From Elusimicrobiota bacterium (GTDB lineage: Bacteria > Elusimicrobiota > Elusimicrobia > UBA1565 > JACRDR01): 64,000 bases of DNA. Each line of letters starts with the position of its first letter. Positions within the stretch are counted from its first letter, which is position 1. Below are positions 1-8,164 of this stretch, one piece after another. The position numbers and the translations under genes are program-made. Below the pieces are notes generated by a model that saw only the letters and a program-made list of their open reading frames with translations, was not told the DNA's origin and made no database searches. The DNA lies in contig JACQBA010000009.1 in assembly GCA_016194745.1 (NCBI GenBank), forward strand, positions 140,058-204,057, written 5' to 3'.

Positions 1-556
1 AAGCGGACGGTTTGGCCGGCGGGCGGATCGAGGCGAATGCGGCGGATCCTGGTCGTTTGATCGCACGGCGCTCGGCCTGTCGCAATCCTTGCGCCCCCAC
101 TCCGTCCGATCGGACCGAGTCCCGAAGGCTTCCGGCCGCGGCGCGGGGCGCCTGGGCATAGATCGGGGAGGACTCGATCCTGGGAGCGGCCGGATCGAAG
201 GCAGGCGCCTGTGCGTTTTCGATCGGATTGAAAGAGGCCCTTTCGGCGGTCCGAGTCAGTCCATCGGCGACGGTCGACCCGGCCGCGGGCGGACGGCGAG
301 GAAACACGGAGCGTCCGAACCTGCGGGCCGGCTCCGGCGCCCGAGCGGCGAGACGCGCGTAGCGTACTTCCTGCATCGCGGCGATTTTCCACCAGGACGA
401 CACGCCCGGAGTCAGCCTGGCGATCATGTTGACGAGCGGCGTCTTGAACGCGAAGGCGCCGGCGGCCGCGACGGCAAGGGCCATCAAGGCGGCCGCGACG
501 TAGTGCCGATCGTCCAATTCGTCCGGCTCGTCGTCCCAGTCCGGGTGTGGATTCAT
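1..556 (-). CDS. WW-motif membrane-anchored protein, partial (runs off left edge)
   Basis: Reading the minus strand from the ATG at 556 gives an uninterrupted frame to the window edge (185 codons). It starts MNPHPDWDDEPDELDD, followed by one hydrophobic segment (about residues 19-38) and then ARLTPGVSSWWK and EVRYARLA. The rest is Ala/Pro/Arg-rich and probably disordered. The same layout (acidic N-terminus, one membrane segment, R-L-x-P-x-V-x-x-W-W) recurs in the proteins ending at 920 and 4113. I do not recognise a named family. There is no Shine-Dalgarno; TATCCT lies 6 bases before the ATG, suggesting a leaderless transcript. The C-terminus is outside the window. Function unknown; probably an envelope protein with a periplasmic tail (inference). 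Confidence 0.75.
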   Translation of the reverse strand, partial: MNPHPDWDDEPDELDDRHYVAAALMALAVAAAGAFAFKTPLVNMIARLTPGVSSWWKIAAMQEVRYARLAARAPEPARRFGRSVFPRRPPAAGSTVADGLTRTAERASFNPIENAQAPAFDPAAPRIESSPIYAQAPRAAAGSLRDSVRSDGVGAQGLRQAERRAIKRPGSAAFASIRPPAKPSA

Positions 557-716
557 ACCGGCAGGATAGCGGAGGCGACGGAAGTATCTCCTGTGCGCCG
601 TCCGTTTGATTTCCGAACGAGGCATTTTCTCGGAACGGCAATCCTACGGAATTGCCACAGAGCAAGTTCATCGCGCTCGGCTATTGTGTCGGCGCAGCAG
701 GCAACCAGGAGGAGAG

Positions 717-911
717 ATGAAAAAGAAGAGGATCGATCGGAAGGTCAGCGGTCCGGTGCGGAAAGTCTGGGGCGAAAAGTTGGCCACCGGCCAAGCCCCC
801 ATCATCCCGATCTGGATCCGCGGCTCGAAGACCTTGGCCGTGGTTCGAGGCACCCGAAGAACGCTGAAGGTCGGACTCCCTTATCGAAATCTCGTCAGGG
901 CTAGCTCTTGA
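717..911 (+). CDS. small basic hypothetical protein (64 aa)
   Basis: ATG 717 is preceded by AGGAGGAG at 5-base spacing, one of the best ribosome-binding sites in the window, so I prefer it over upstream starts in the same frame. The product begins MKKKRIDRKVSGPVRKVWGE and is rich in Lys/Arg, with a hydrophobic stretch (APIIPIWIRG) in the middle. There is no signal peptide and no cysteine. It ends 8 bases before the convergent stop at 920. I do not recognise a family; a small nucleic-acid-binding or ribosome-associated protein would suit the charge, but that is a guess. It could also be a chance frame, though the strong SD argues for real translation. Confidence 0.5.
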   Translation: MKKKRIDRKVSGPVRKVWGEKLATGQAPIIPIWIRGSKTLAVVRGTRRTLKVGLPYRNLVRASS

Positions 912-919
912 CGGACCAA

Positions 920-2188
920 TCAGGGCGTTTTCTTTTCGAAGGGTGTGTTTTGCACCTGCTTTTCCGGCACGGCCTTCTCGGTCACCACGCCAGCCGGCTC
1001 TCCCGACGACTTGGCGCTGTAAGACTTTGACAAGCTGCCCGGCTCCCCGGACGACTTGTAAGTCTTCGGCTCGCCGAGCGCATACGGGTACGTTTCGAGC
1101 GGAGCCTTTTTGAACAGCAGCAGATCCTTTTCCGTCGGCTGGATCTTCGACGGGGAAAACAGCTTGGGATTGGAGGCCGCAGCGGCCGCCAAGTCCGAAG
1201 ACGTGATCTTTTCCTTGCCGGCGGTCGGTTGCGCATCGTTATCCGTGAGCGGCCTCGTGTCGCGACCGTTCGGGCCGACGTTCTGGTTGTCCAAGTCCTC
1301 CGGGTTTCCGAAGACCCGGTTCCCGGGAGAGCTTTCGACCATCCGTCGCGTCACGGCTATTCTAACCGCCGCCGGTATCTCCGGGACCGTTTCCTTCTCC
1401 GCGGAAGCCTTGGCAGGCTTGGGCAGGACCCCCGCGGCGTGGAATCGTTCAAAGCCGTCCTCGAGAGGCATCTCCGGCGCGCGTCGTATCCGCTCGCGCC
1501 GTCCGGTCCCTTCGACGTGCGCCGAACGCGGCAGTTCGTAACGCTCCTGCCGGCTGGCCGCGCGGCTCGAGGGGTCCCACTGCAGCGGAGACGCTCCGGC
1601 TCCCGCGGCCGCAATCGACGGCTGGGTCGCGCGATCGCGCGGCGCCGTCCGCCGCGCGGCCCTGTCGTAGCGGGTGGCGACGCTGGCGGGAGCGTCCATG
1701 CGGGCGGCAGTCGTCTGGGCGGTCATGATCGGAGGAGTGCGTACCGCCGAGGCGCGCGTAGTCATCGGGGATGGTTCCTCCCGCGGACTCTCGAACGCCG
1801 GCAGCGCTGCCGAAGCCGCAGGCTGCAGCGGGGAAAGGGAAGGCGCCGGAGGAGCAGGATATGCGGATGCGGCCGCCGTCCTCGCTTGGGCGGGCCATGG
1901 CGCGTTGCCCGCACGCGCGGGGGCGACCACGGGGGCATTCTCCTTCGAAACCGGGTTCAATCGGGCGTATCGCGCGACCTGGAGCGCCGGCTGCCGCCAC
2001 CAGGCGGTCACCGACGGGGTCAGCCGGGACAACGCGCCTTCGATGCGATCCCTAAAGACGACGGCGGCGCAGGCGGGAATGGCGATCGCCAGCAGCAGGA
2101 TGACGGAGTATCTCCGTTCTTCGCTGATCGACTGGTCTTCGCCGTCCTCAGACTCGAGAATGCGTTCCCCCAGAACGATGCGCCCCAT
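920..2188 (-). CDS. WW-motif membrane-anchored protein with long disordered tail
   Basis: 422 residues from ATG 2188 (a GTG at 2236 in frame is possible). A charged N-terminus (MGRIVLGERILESEDGEDQS) is followed by one membrane segment (about residues 28-45), then FRDRIEGALSRLTPSVTAWW and ARYARLNP. The remaining 340 residues are low-complexity, rich in Ala, Pro, Ser and Arg, with a C-terminal repeat of KSSGEP. The W-W motif region is clearly homologous to the proteins at 1-556 and 4113-5120 and to the C-terminus of the TPR protein ending at 45754. No catalytic motif is visible. It is transcribed divergently from the secreted protein gene at 2333. Probably a single-pass envelope protein with a long periplasmic tail. 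Function unknown. Confidence 0.75.
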   Translation of the reverse strand: MGRIVLGERILESEDGEDQSISEERRYSVILLLAIAIPACAAVVFRDRIEGALSRLTPSVTAWWRQPALQVARYARLNPVSKENAPVVAPARAGNAPWPAQARTAAASAYPAPPAPSLSPLQPAASAALPAFESPREEPSPMTTRASAVRTPPIMTAQTTAARMDAPASVATRYDRAARRTAPRDRATQPSIAAAGAGASPLQWDPSSRAASRQERYELPRSAHVEGTGRRERIRRAPEMPLEDGFERFHAAGVLPKPAKASAEKETVPEIPAAVRIAVTRRMVESSPGNRVFGNPEDLDNQNVGPNGRDTRPLTDNDAQPTAGKEKITSSDLAAAAASNPKLFSPSKIQPTEKDLLLFKKAPLETYPYALGEPKTYKSSGEPGSLSKSYSAKSSGEPAGVVTEKAVPEKQVQNTPFEKKTP

Positions 2189-2200
2189 ACTATATAGTAT
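2187..2200. promoter_or_regulatory. 14-bp perfect palindrome over the start codon of the 920-2188 gene
   Basis: ATACTATATAGTAT is self-complementary over all 14 bases and covers the first two bases of the ATG at 2188 (minus strand). It contains TACTAT, which could serve as a -10 box about 5 bases before the start codon. It may be promoter and operator in one, or only an AT-rich -10 region that happens to be symmetric. No Shine-Dalgarno is present. Confidence 0.4.
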
Positions 2201-2332
2201 GAGACGCCCCCGATAACAATCGGGTAACAAGGGCACGCGGCGATCGCCTGCGGCTACGGGCGGCGCACGGAAAACTCACAGGCGACCTTCCGCCCGGCCG
2301 GCTACTCTGGCGGCATGCACAGGAGGCCGATC

Positions 2333-3139
2333 ATGAGAGCCGGCGCCCCGTCCCGAATCTTCCTCGTACTCGCCTCGATCCTATCCCTGCTAGTCTCGAC
2401 GGCCGACGCCCGCAGCGGGGCTCGCCGCGCGAAGCCGTCTCCGGCCTCGATGCGCCGCATCCGGGTCGATACGCCGGCGCAGCTGGCCTTCAGAGCTCGG
2501 GAGCTCGAAAAGCTCCGCGACGCCGCCCGAAGCTCGAAGAAGACCGGCTGGAAACGGAAAGTCGAGCTCGCGCTCAAGACGGTAAATGCCCGCCTGAACC
2601 GGAGGATGGACGATATCTGCGGCGGCTCCTGCGCCTTGGTCGCGGCATGGCATCAGCCCAAATGGCGCAGCGGATGGCCCGAGACGTACGCGCAAGTCCT
2701 GAGCCGTACGGGCGACAACGTCTACCACGCGATCGCGGAGGACGGCAGCGTCCTCGTGTGGCAGCGCGCGGACGCCAAGGGCTACGAGCTCGTCAGCTAT
2801 CCGTGGAACGAGAACGTGGCCGAGTTCATGCGCGCGGTCATGACGGAACGCGGCGCGCGGCCCCGCGGCAGCCCGGTGTCCCTCGCCTGCCTCAGCGCCG
2901 GGCCGGATTGCGCCGCCGTGGCCCAGCGGGAGATGGAGCGCCGCAGGATCGCGATCTTCCCCTCCGGCTCGCGGGACTGCGCAAGCCCCTGCTACCGCGT
3001 GGGCGAACGGCGGTACCCGATAGGCCTCGAGCTAACCGTCGTGCCGTACTCGGAGACTTCCCCGTTGAATCCATCGATGCCGATCGCCGAGTCCCAACGC
3101 AGCGGCGTCAGCGTCTACCTGCCGCTGTCGAGGTCCTGA
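2333..3139 (+). CDS. secreted hypothetical protein
   Basis: 268 residues. ATG 2333 is chosen because AGGAGG sits 6 bases upstream; an earlier in-frame ATG at 2315 has no such site. The N-terminus is a signal peptide (MRAGAPSRIFLVLASILSLL, cleavage near ADA). The mature protein begins basic and helical (about residues 45-95), then has CGGSC and a C-terminal region with CLSAGPDC followed by DCASPC. That last arrangement resembles the cysteine pattern of the next gene and of 5274-5933, though the similarity is weaker. The gene ends one base before the ATG at 3141, so the two are almost certainly cotranscribed. It is divergent from the WW-motif gene ending at 2188. No enzyme family recognised. 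Confidence 0.7.
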   Translation: MRAGAPSRIFLVLASILSLLVSTADARSGARRAKPSPASMRRIRVDTPAQLAFRARELEKLRDAARSSKKTGWKRKVELALKTVNARLNRRMDDICGGSCALVAAWHQPKWRSGWPETYAQVLSRTGDNVYHAIAEDGSVLVWQRADAKGYELVSYPWNENVAEFMRAVMTERGARPRGSPVSLACLSAGPDCAAVAQREMERRRIAIFPSGSRDCASPCYRVGERRYPIGLELTVVPYSETSPLNPSMPIAESQRSGVSVYLPLSRS

Positions 3140-3140
3140 C

Positions 3141-3989
3141 ATGAACGCGCGAATTTCCGTTCGACCCATCCTCCTGACCGCGGTGCTCGCCGCCACCGCC
3201 GCGGCGCTCGTGCCGTCGCAGGCTCGCGCGATCTCCAGCGACGATCCCTGCGCCCGCGAGGCGTACTTCAACGAACCGTCCTATGGCGCCTGCCGACGCG
3301 CGCACGCCGCGTGCCGCCGCGGCGGGACGGCTTGGATATGCCGCTCGAGCGCGGACCGCGTGACGAAGCGCCAATACGACAACGTCGAGCGTATGCTCGC
3401 CGCCGCGGAGCGTCCGGATTGCCGCGGCACCACGGTATGCCGCGAGCCCGGAGGAGCGCTCATCCTTCCCAGCTTCGAGCCGACGACCGACCCTTGGGTG
3501 GCCTTCGAACACCTCGGGCTTTGGACCGACCGCGGAGACCACGCCATGAGCCTCGCGCGCCTCTTCGGGACCGGAGGAGAGGGACCCGCGCGGTTGACGA
3601 CAGGCGAAAGCGCGACGGCCCAAGCGGCCGGCATGGAGCGGTACACTCCGGGGGCCCCGGGCGAACTCTCCGCAAGAATCTCCAACGAGCCGGCCGCCGG
3701 CGCAGCGAACCCTCCACCCGCTCTTCCGGCGCCTCTTCGCGCGATCGACGCCGCGCTCGCCGGCTGGGGCTTCGGGGACCAGAACCGCCGCGCGGTCCTT
3801 CGCGCGGCCGCGGGGCTCGGCGTCGACGAAGCCGCCGGTCTCGCGAGGACGATCCTGAGCCTGCCGGGGCACCAGAGATATCTTTATCTGCTCTCCGTGC
3901 TGCGGGCGCGCGACGCGGCCTCGCTTCGCCGTCTGATCTCGAGCTCGGCGCGAGGGCCCCTCGCCGCTGCGCGGCCTGACGGGGAATAA
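3141..3989 (+). CDS. secreted four-cysteine hypothetical protein
   Basis: 282 residues with a clear signal peptide (cleavage near SQARA). The conserved core is C-x8-C ending in A-W-I-C, a charged helix, then DC-x5-C and PGG, followed by a stretch with WVAFEHLGLW. The protein at 5274 repeats this order: C-x8-C ending S-W-I-C, a basic helix, NC-x4-C, then PGG, FEAARRFQAW and a closing helical region. The C-terminal 70 residues are Ala/Leu/Arg-rich helices (LRAIDAALAGWGFGDQ), also partly shared. Four paired cysteines in an exported protein suggest disulfides. It follows the gene ending at 3139 with a one-base gap. Unknown function. Confidence 0.72.
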   Translation: MNARISVRPILLTAVLAATAAALVPSQARAISSDDPCAREAYFNEPSYGACRRAHAACRRGGTAWICRSSADRVTKRQYDNVERMLAAAERPDCRGTTVCREPGGALILPSFEPTTDPWVAFEHLGLWTDRGDHAMSLARLFGTGGEGPARLTTGESATAQAAGMERYTPGAPGELSARISNEPAAGAANPPPALPAPLRAIDAALAGWGFGDQNRRAVLRAAAGLGVDEAAGLARTILSLPGHQRYLYLLSVLRARDAASLRRLISSSARGPLAAARPDGE

Positions 3990-4011
3990 AATGCTAAAAT
4001 CGATTCAGTTC

Positions 4012-4095
4012 GGCGGCGTGGCGGAACTGGCAGACGCGACGGACTCAAAATCCGTTGGCCGCAAGGCCGTGTGGGTTCGATTCCCTCCGCCGCCA
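4012..4095 (+). tRNA. tRNA-Leu (anticodon CAA)
   Basis: Acceptor GGCGGCG (4012-4018) pairs with CGCCGCC (4088-4094), discriminator A at 4095. The anticodon loop CTCAAAA sits between ACGGA and TCCGT and gives anticodon CAA. A long variable arm (GGCCGCAAGGCC) marks a class II tRNA, and TTCGATT is the T loop. CCA is not encoded. One T-stem pair looks mismatched, which does not weaken the call much. Confidence 0.93.
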
Positions 4096-4112
4096 AATCT
4101 CTCCCTGTTTTC

Positions 4113-5120
4113 CTACCGTTGGACTGAATTCGTAAGGTCCCGCGTATGGTGGTCGTCGCGGAGCGGCTTTTCCCTCTTGATCGTCCCCGCCGTCGCCGGC
4201 TCGCTTTGCGCTTTGTCGCCTGAGAGATCCTTCTCTTTATCGACGTCCGCGGTATCGCCGACGTCGTCCGAGTCGTTTCGGACGGGCAAGCCCGACGCGG
4301 CGGCTTGCGCCGCGAGCTGCGCCCGCGTGAGGTTGACTTGGACCGGGTCCGGGACGCCGGGGACCTTCGCTCGGCCGAGCGCCGCCGCCGCGGCGGACTC
4401 TTCGATCGTCGGTGCCGCCCGCGTCGCCGCGCGCTCGATGGGCTCGCGGCTCACTCGGCGCCTTCCCGCGGCGCCCTCGACGTACGGTGCCAGGCCCGCA
4501 TCCTGCAGCCTTGCCCGGAGGACGTCGTCTCCTGGCCTCGCCTGCGCGTCCCACCGAAGGCGGGGAGCGTGAGCATTCGCGCTTTGCGCAGGGCCAGGCG
4601 AGACGGGATCGGCGCGGGCGCCCTGACGCGACGAGGCCTGCTGGGCGGCCGGACCGTGGACGGGAGCGCCGGGACCGGCGAGCTCGGAGAGCGATCCCGG
4701 AAGAGCGGCGAAAGCGTAGGAGGCCGCGGGCGTCTCCCTGGCCGGAGAGCGGACCATCGTTTCCGGGCCATTCGAGGCGGAGGCGAACGCGAGGATGGCC
4801 TGCTGCGCCTTCTCGGCTTCCTCCCCGATCACCGGACGCGCCGCAGGCGTGCCATGTCCCTTCCCAGAAGCACCGCTCCGCCGTAACGGCTGCGGCGGCT
4901 CTTGCGAGCCCGAGAGCTTGCCGTAGCTCGCGGTGCGCAGCGACGGGAGCCGCCACCACGCGGAAACCGACGGCGCCAGGCGCGCCAACGCGACCTCGAG
5001 CGGGCCGCGGAACAGCCAGGCGCCGCCGAGGGCCATCGCCAGCAGGCCGGCGACGACGAACACCGCGCGCCGGTCGTCGGGTTCCGACGGCTGGACAGCG
5101 TCTTGCGGAATCTCTCGCAT
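4113..5120 (-). CDS. WW-motif membrane-anchored protein
   Basis: 335 residues from ATG 5120, chosen because GGAGGGG lies 4-5 bases upstream. The N-terminus MREIPQDAVQPSEPDDRR is followed by one membrane segment (about residues 20-37), then FRGPLEVALARLAPSVSAWW and ASYGKLSG. The remaining tail is Ala/Pro/Arg/Gly-rich with no recognisable domain, and ends in an acidic/basic stretch (DVDKEKDLSGDK). This is the third local copy of the R-L-x-P-x-V-x-x-W-W architecture. It is divergent from the secreted four-cysteine gene at 5274, just as the copy ending at 920 is divergent from 2333-3989. It stops 18 bases after the tRNA-Leu on the other strand. Function unknown. Confidence 0.75.
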   Translation of the reverse strand: MREIPQDAVQPSEPDDRRAVFVVAGLLAMALGGAWLFRGPLEVALARLAPSVSAWWRLPSLRTASYGKLSGSQEPPQPLRRSGASGKGHGTPAARPVIGEEAEKAQQAILAFASASNGPETMVRSPARETPAASYAFAALPGSLSELAGPGAPVHGPAAQQASSRQGARADPVSPGPAQSANAHAPRLRWDAQARPGDDVLRARLQDAGLAPYVEGAAGRRRVSREPIERAATRAAPTIEESAAAAALGRAKVPGVPDPVQVNLTRAQLAAQAAASGLPVRNDSDDVGDTADVDKEKDLSGDKAQSEPATAGTIKREKPLRDDHHTRDLTNSVQR

Positions 5121-5273
5121 CGATCCCCTCCGGCAACAATATGGCGCCAAGCCGGTAACAGGCCGGCAACAGGGCGCTACGGAAGCCGCACGGGACTGCT
5201 ACTCCCGCGCTTCCGCGTCTCCCGCTATCGTTGGAACATGGACGGCGGTTCGAAGCCCGGGAGGAAACCGACA

Positions 5274-5933
5274 ATGAGCTCTGATAGATTCCATTGGCAT
5301 GTCGTGCTGTTCGCGTCAGCCGCCTTCCTCGCGGCGGGGACCGCTGCGGCGAACCCGCGCCCGTCATACGGCCAGCAGCGGCGTCAACAGGCGAACTGCA
5401 CGGGTCAACGGCAGTCTTGGATCTGCAGCGTCAGCGACCAGCGGCTGCGGACCCTAGGCCGCAGGACGTATCACCGGATCGACAGGCTTTTCCATGGCAT
5501 CGACGCTCCGAACCGCAATTGCAGAATGTCGATCTGCAGGGGTCCGGAAGGCACCGGGTACAGAATTCCCGGCGGCCAGGAAACCGTCACGGACTCCTTC
5601 GAGGCCGCGCGCAGGTTTCAAGCCTGGGCGAACCGAGGCCGCAGATCCATGGCGAGATCTCGGGCATATACCAGGGTCAGACCCCGCTTCGCCGGAGCCG
5701 CTAACCGGAATCTACTTTCACCGGCCGCGCGTCTGAGAGCGGGATACATCCGCTCGATCCAAGGAATCGGTGGCCCCAATCCGAATCTCAGCGGACTCAC
5801 GACGGCGGAACTCCGAAACCTCGCGACGTGGACGAACGGCGCGCGCGGCACTCACCTTAATATTTGGCGGGGCTATTTACGGGGGAGCCCCGACTTGGCG
5901 AGACTTCGCCTTCTGGCGAGCTCGGGCGACTGA
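5274..5933 (+). CDS. secreted four-cysteine hypothetical protein
   Basis: 219 residues. ATG 5274 follows GGGAGG at about 9 bases. Signal peptide MSSDRFHWHVVLFASAAFLA, cleavage near TAAA. The mature part is Gln/Arg-rich, then C-x8-C (S-W-I-C), a basic helix (RRTYHRIDRLF), NC-x4-C, GYRIPGG and a helical, very basic region. It is a paralogue of the protein at 3141-3989, with the same cysteine order and the same position of PGG and of an aromatic helix after it. The predicted net charge is strongly positive. It is divergent from the WW-motif gene at 4113-5120. Function unknown; a structural or peptidoglycan-associated role is only a possibility. Confidence 0.72.
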   Translation: MSSDRFHWHVVLFASAAFLAAGTAAANPRPSYGQQRRQQANCTGQRQSWICSVSDQRLRTLGRRTYHRIDRLFHGIDAPNRNCRMSICRGPEGTGYRIPGGQETVTDSFEAARRFQAWANRGRRSMARSRAYTRVRPRFAGAANRNLLSPAARLRAGYIRSIQGIGGPNPNLSGLTTAELRNLATWTNGARGTHLNIWRGYLRGSPDLARLRLLASSGD

Positions 5934-5938
5934 GGCGC

Positions 5939-7894
5939 CTACTTCAGGCTGCCCAAGAAGCCGAGGACGGTCTCGTAGTACCGCGCCAGGGCGTCGGTCC
6001 CCTTGTAGCCGTGCCCCTGTCCCGGGAACTCGACGTAACGCACGTCCTTGCCAAGGCCTTTCGCCTTCTCGTACATGGCGCGGCTCTCCGCCACGGGCAC
6101 GCGCCGGTCGGTCGAACCGTGCGTGAGGAGGAGCGGCGCGTCCAATAGGTCCGCATGCGCTTCGGGCGAGCGGTCCTTCCACTTGGGCGCGTCCTTGCGC
6201 GGGTCGCCGCCGGTGAGCGTCACGTACCATTGGGAGATGTTGCCCTGCTCGTAGGCGCGTATCACGTCGCTGATGCCGTAATCCGAGATGCCGAAGCCGA
6301 AGCGGAACGAATCCTTGACCCCGTTCACCTCTCCGGGAAACGTGAGCGCCCGCATCGCATCGTAACCGCCGCGGCTGCCGCCGAAGATGCCGATCTTCTT
6401 TTGCGGGAGGCTCAGCCTCTTCGAGAGATATCTGCCGGCGGCGAAATCGTCGAGCGTCTCCCCCCCGCCCCAGTCCCCGTTGCCCAGATTGAAAAACGTC
6501 GCCCCGAACTCGCTCGTCCCGCGCGGCGCCGGGCTCAAGACGTAATAGCCCGCCTCGCAAAGCACCTGGAACGTGGTCGAGTACGAGTTGCCTCCGCCGT
6601 AGAATGAGAGGATGAGCGCGCGCCGGTCCGCTCCATCCAAGGGCTTCTTCGGGGAGAGCAGATAGCCGTGCAGCGTACCTTTCTCGCCCGGCACCTCCGG
6701 CTTGTCGAACGTCTCGAAGCTCACCTTCTCCGGGACGCAGTTGACGATTTTGCCGAGCAGCGCATCGGGATAGCTCGTGCGCTCGAGCACGGAGGCCTTG
6801 CCGTCCGTGAGCGTGAGCTCGGACTGCGAGAACGGATTGCTCAACGAGGAGGCGTAGAACGCGAGCCGGTTATCGTGCGCGTCGTCGAAGCCGACGCGTC
6901 CGGGGAACTCCCTCTCGAAGAACGTCTTCCCGGTCGACGGGTCGAACACCCGAAGAGTGCTTTTCAGAGGATCCCCCACGATCGAGGCGACGCGGGGCGC
7001 CTTGCCGTCGTAGACAACGACGGCCCCCTTGACGTTCTCCCCCGTTCGGCTGATCAGCGTGGAGCCGCCCTTGAGAGAGCCCTTGTAGATACCGACGAAG
7101 TCCGCCTCGTCCGACGCGTAGAGGAACTCCTCGTCGTTGAGCCATTCGTTGAGCGGATAGAGCACCGCGCGCTTGACCGCGACGTCGGTGATCACCTTCG
7201 GCTCCTTGCCCTCTTGCAGGGGGACGTAGAGCAAGTTGTATTTTGCGCGAAGGCTCGACGCGAGGAACGGGACGAGCAGTCCCCTTCCATTGGGCTGCCA
7301 CGACAACGCTCCCCAGGTCGCCTTGATCTCGACCGAGTCCTTGTAGACGATGCGCTCCTGGCCCGTCTTGAGATCCAGGACGCGCACGTCGCCGCGCGAC
7401 GTCTCGTCCTTCGTCGCTCGCGACTCGTAGGCGACGTAGCGTCCGTCGCGACTCGTGCGTGAGCCATAGACGTAGCCGACGTTGGTCAGCCGCTTCTCGT
7501 CGCCCGTGTTGGGGTCTACTTCGTAAAAATTGATCACTTCGTCGTTGTTCTCATCGGCCTTGATCACGAGCTTTTCGGTCGCCGGGCTCCAGAAGGCGCC
7601 CCAGAAATTGCGCTTGGAAAAGTCCTTCGGCGAAATGATCTTGCCGGCCGCGAGGTCGACCTTGTCCGCCTTGGCGGGATCGAACGACTGCATCATCAGC
7701 CGCTCGACCGCGCCCTTTTTCTTATAGAAGAGCCTGCCGGCCTGCAGATCGACGATGGGCGCCGTGTAGGGAAAGCCCTCGAGGTGCGCCATCACGTCGA
7801 TCCGCCGGCCTTTGTGCTCGACGATTCCGGAATCGGCGGCCGAGACGGCGGCGGGCGTGAGGCAGAGGACGACGAGAACGAAAAGGGATCGCAT
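5939..7894 (-). CDS. S9 (prolyl oligopeptidase) family peptidase, exported
   Basis: 651 residues; ATG 7894 follows AGGAGG. Signal peptide MRSLFVLVVLCLTPAAVSA. The N-terminal 400 residues form a beta-propeller-like region with repeated strand motifs (GRYVAYESRA, VLDLKTGQE, GRGLLVPFL). The C-terminal alpha/beta-hydrolase domain has the nucleophile motif IFGGSRGGYDAM, an aspartate in THGSTDRRVP and a histidine in FPGQGHGYKG. That is the S9 catalytic order Ser-Asp-His. Length fits secreted dipeptidyl-peptidase or acylaminoacyl-peptidase types; the exact specificity cannot be read. Probably periplasmic peptide degradation. It ends 5 bases from the convergent gene at 5933. Confidence 0.9.
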   Translation of the reverse strand: MRSLFVLVVLCLTPAAVSAADSGIVEHKGRRIDVMAHLEGFPYTAPIVDLQAGRLFYKKKGAVERLMMQSFDPAKADKVDLAAGKIISPKDFSKRNFWGAFWSPATEKLVIKADENNDEVINFYEVDPNTGDEKRLTNVGYVYGSRTSRDGRYVAYESRATKDETSRGDVRVLDLKTGQERIVYKDSVEIKATWGALSWQPNGRGLLVPFLASSLRAKYNLLYVPLQEGKEPKVITDVAVKRAVLYPLNEWLNDEEFLYASDEADFVGIYKGSLKGGSTLISRTGENVKGAVVVYDGKAPRVASIVGDPLKSTLRVFDPSTGKTFFEREFPGRVGFDDAHDNRLAFYASSLSNPFSQSELTLTDGKASVLERTSYPDALLGKIVNCVPEKVSFETFDKPEVPGEKGTLHGYLLSPKKPLDGADRRALILSFYGGGNSYSTTFQVLCEAGYYVLSPAPRGTSEFGATFFNLGNGDWGGGETLDDFAAGRYLSKRLSLPQKKIGIFGGSRGGYDAMRALTFPGEVNGVKDSFRFGFGISDYGISDVIRAYEQGNISQWYVTLTGGDPRKDAPKWKDRSPEAHADLLDAPLLLTHGSTDRRVPVAESRAMYEKAKGLGKDVRYVEFPGQGHGYKGTDALARYYETVLGFLGSLK

Positions 7895-8164
7895 GCGTGC
7901 CTCCTAGAATTGGGACAGTATATTCCTCTCCCGTGGGGCGCGCAAGCGATCCGAATTCGTTCGGCGGGGGCTACTGGAAGAAGCAGCGGGCCGATAGGAC
8001 CTGCCCGGGCTCCCGCCGGATGCCGCGCGGGGCCATGGGTCGTTCGGGAGCGGCGGGGGTAGGCTCTAATGCCCATAAAGAGGGGTGCTTTCGCCGAGGC
8101 CCGGTTCGGGTCTAGGCCTTCGAGCCCTTGCCGGTGCCGGGGCGCTCCGGTATACTTTCCGTCG

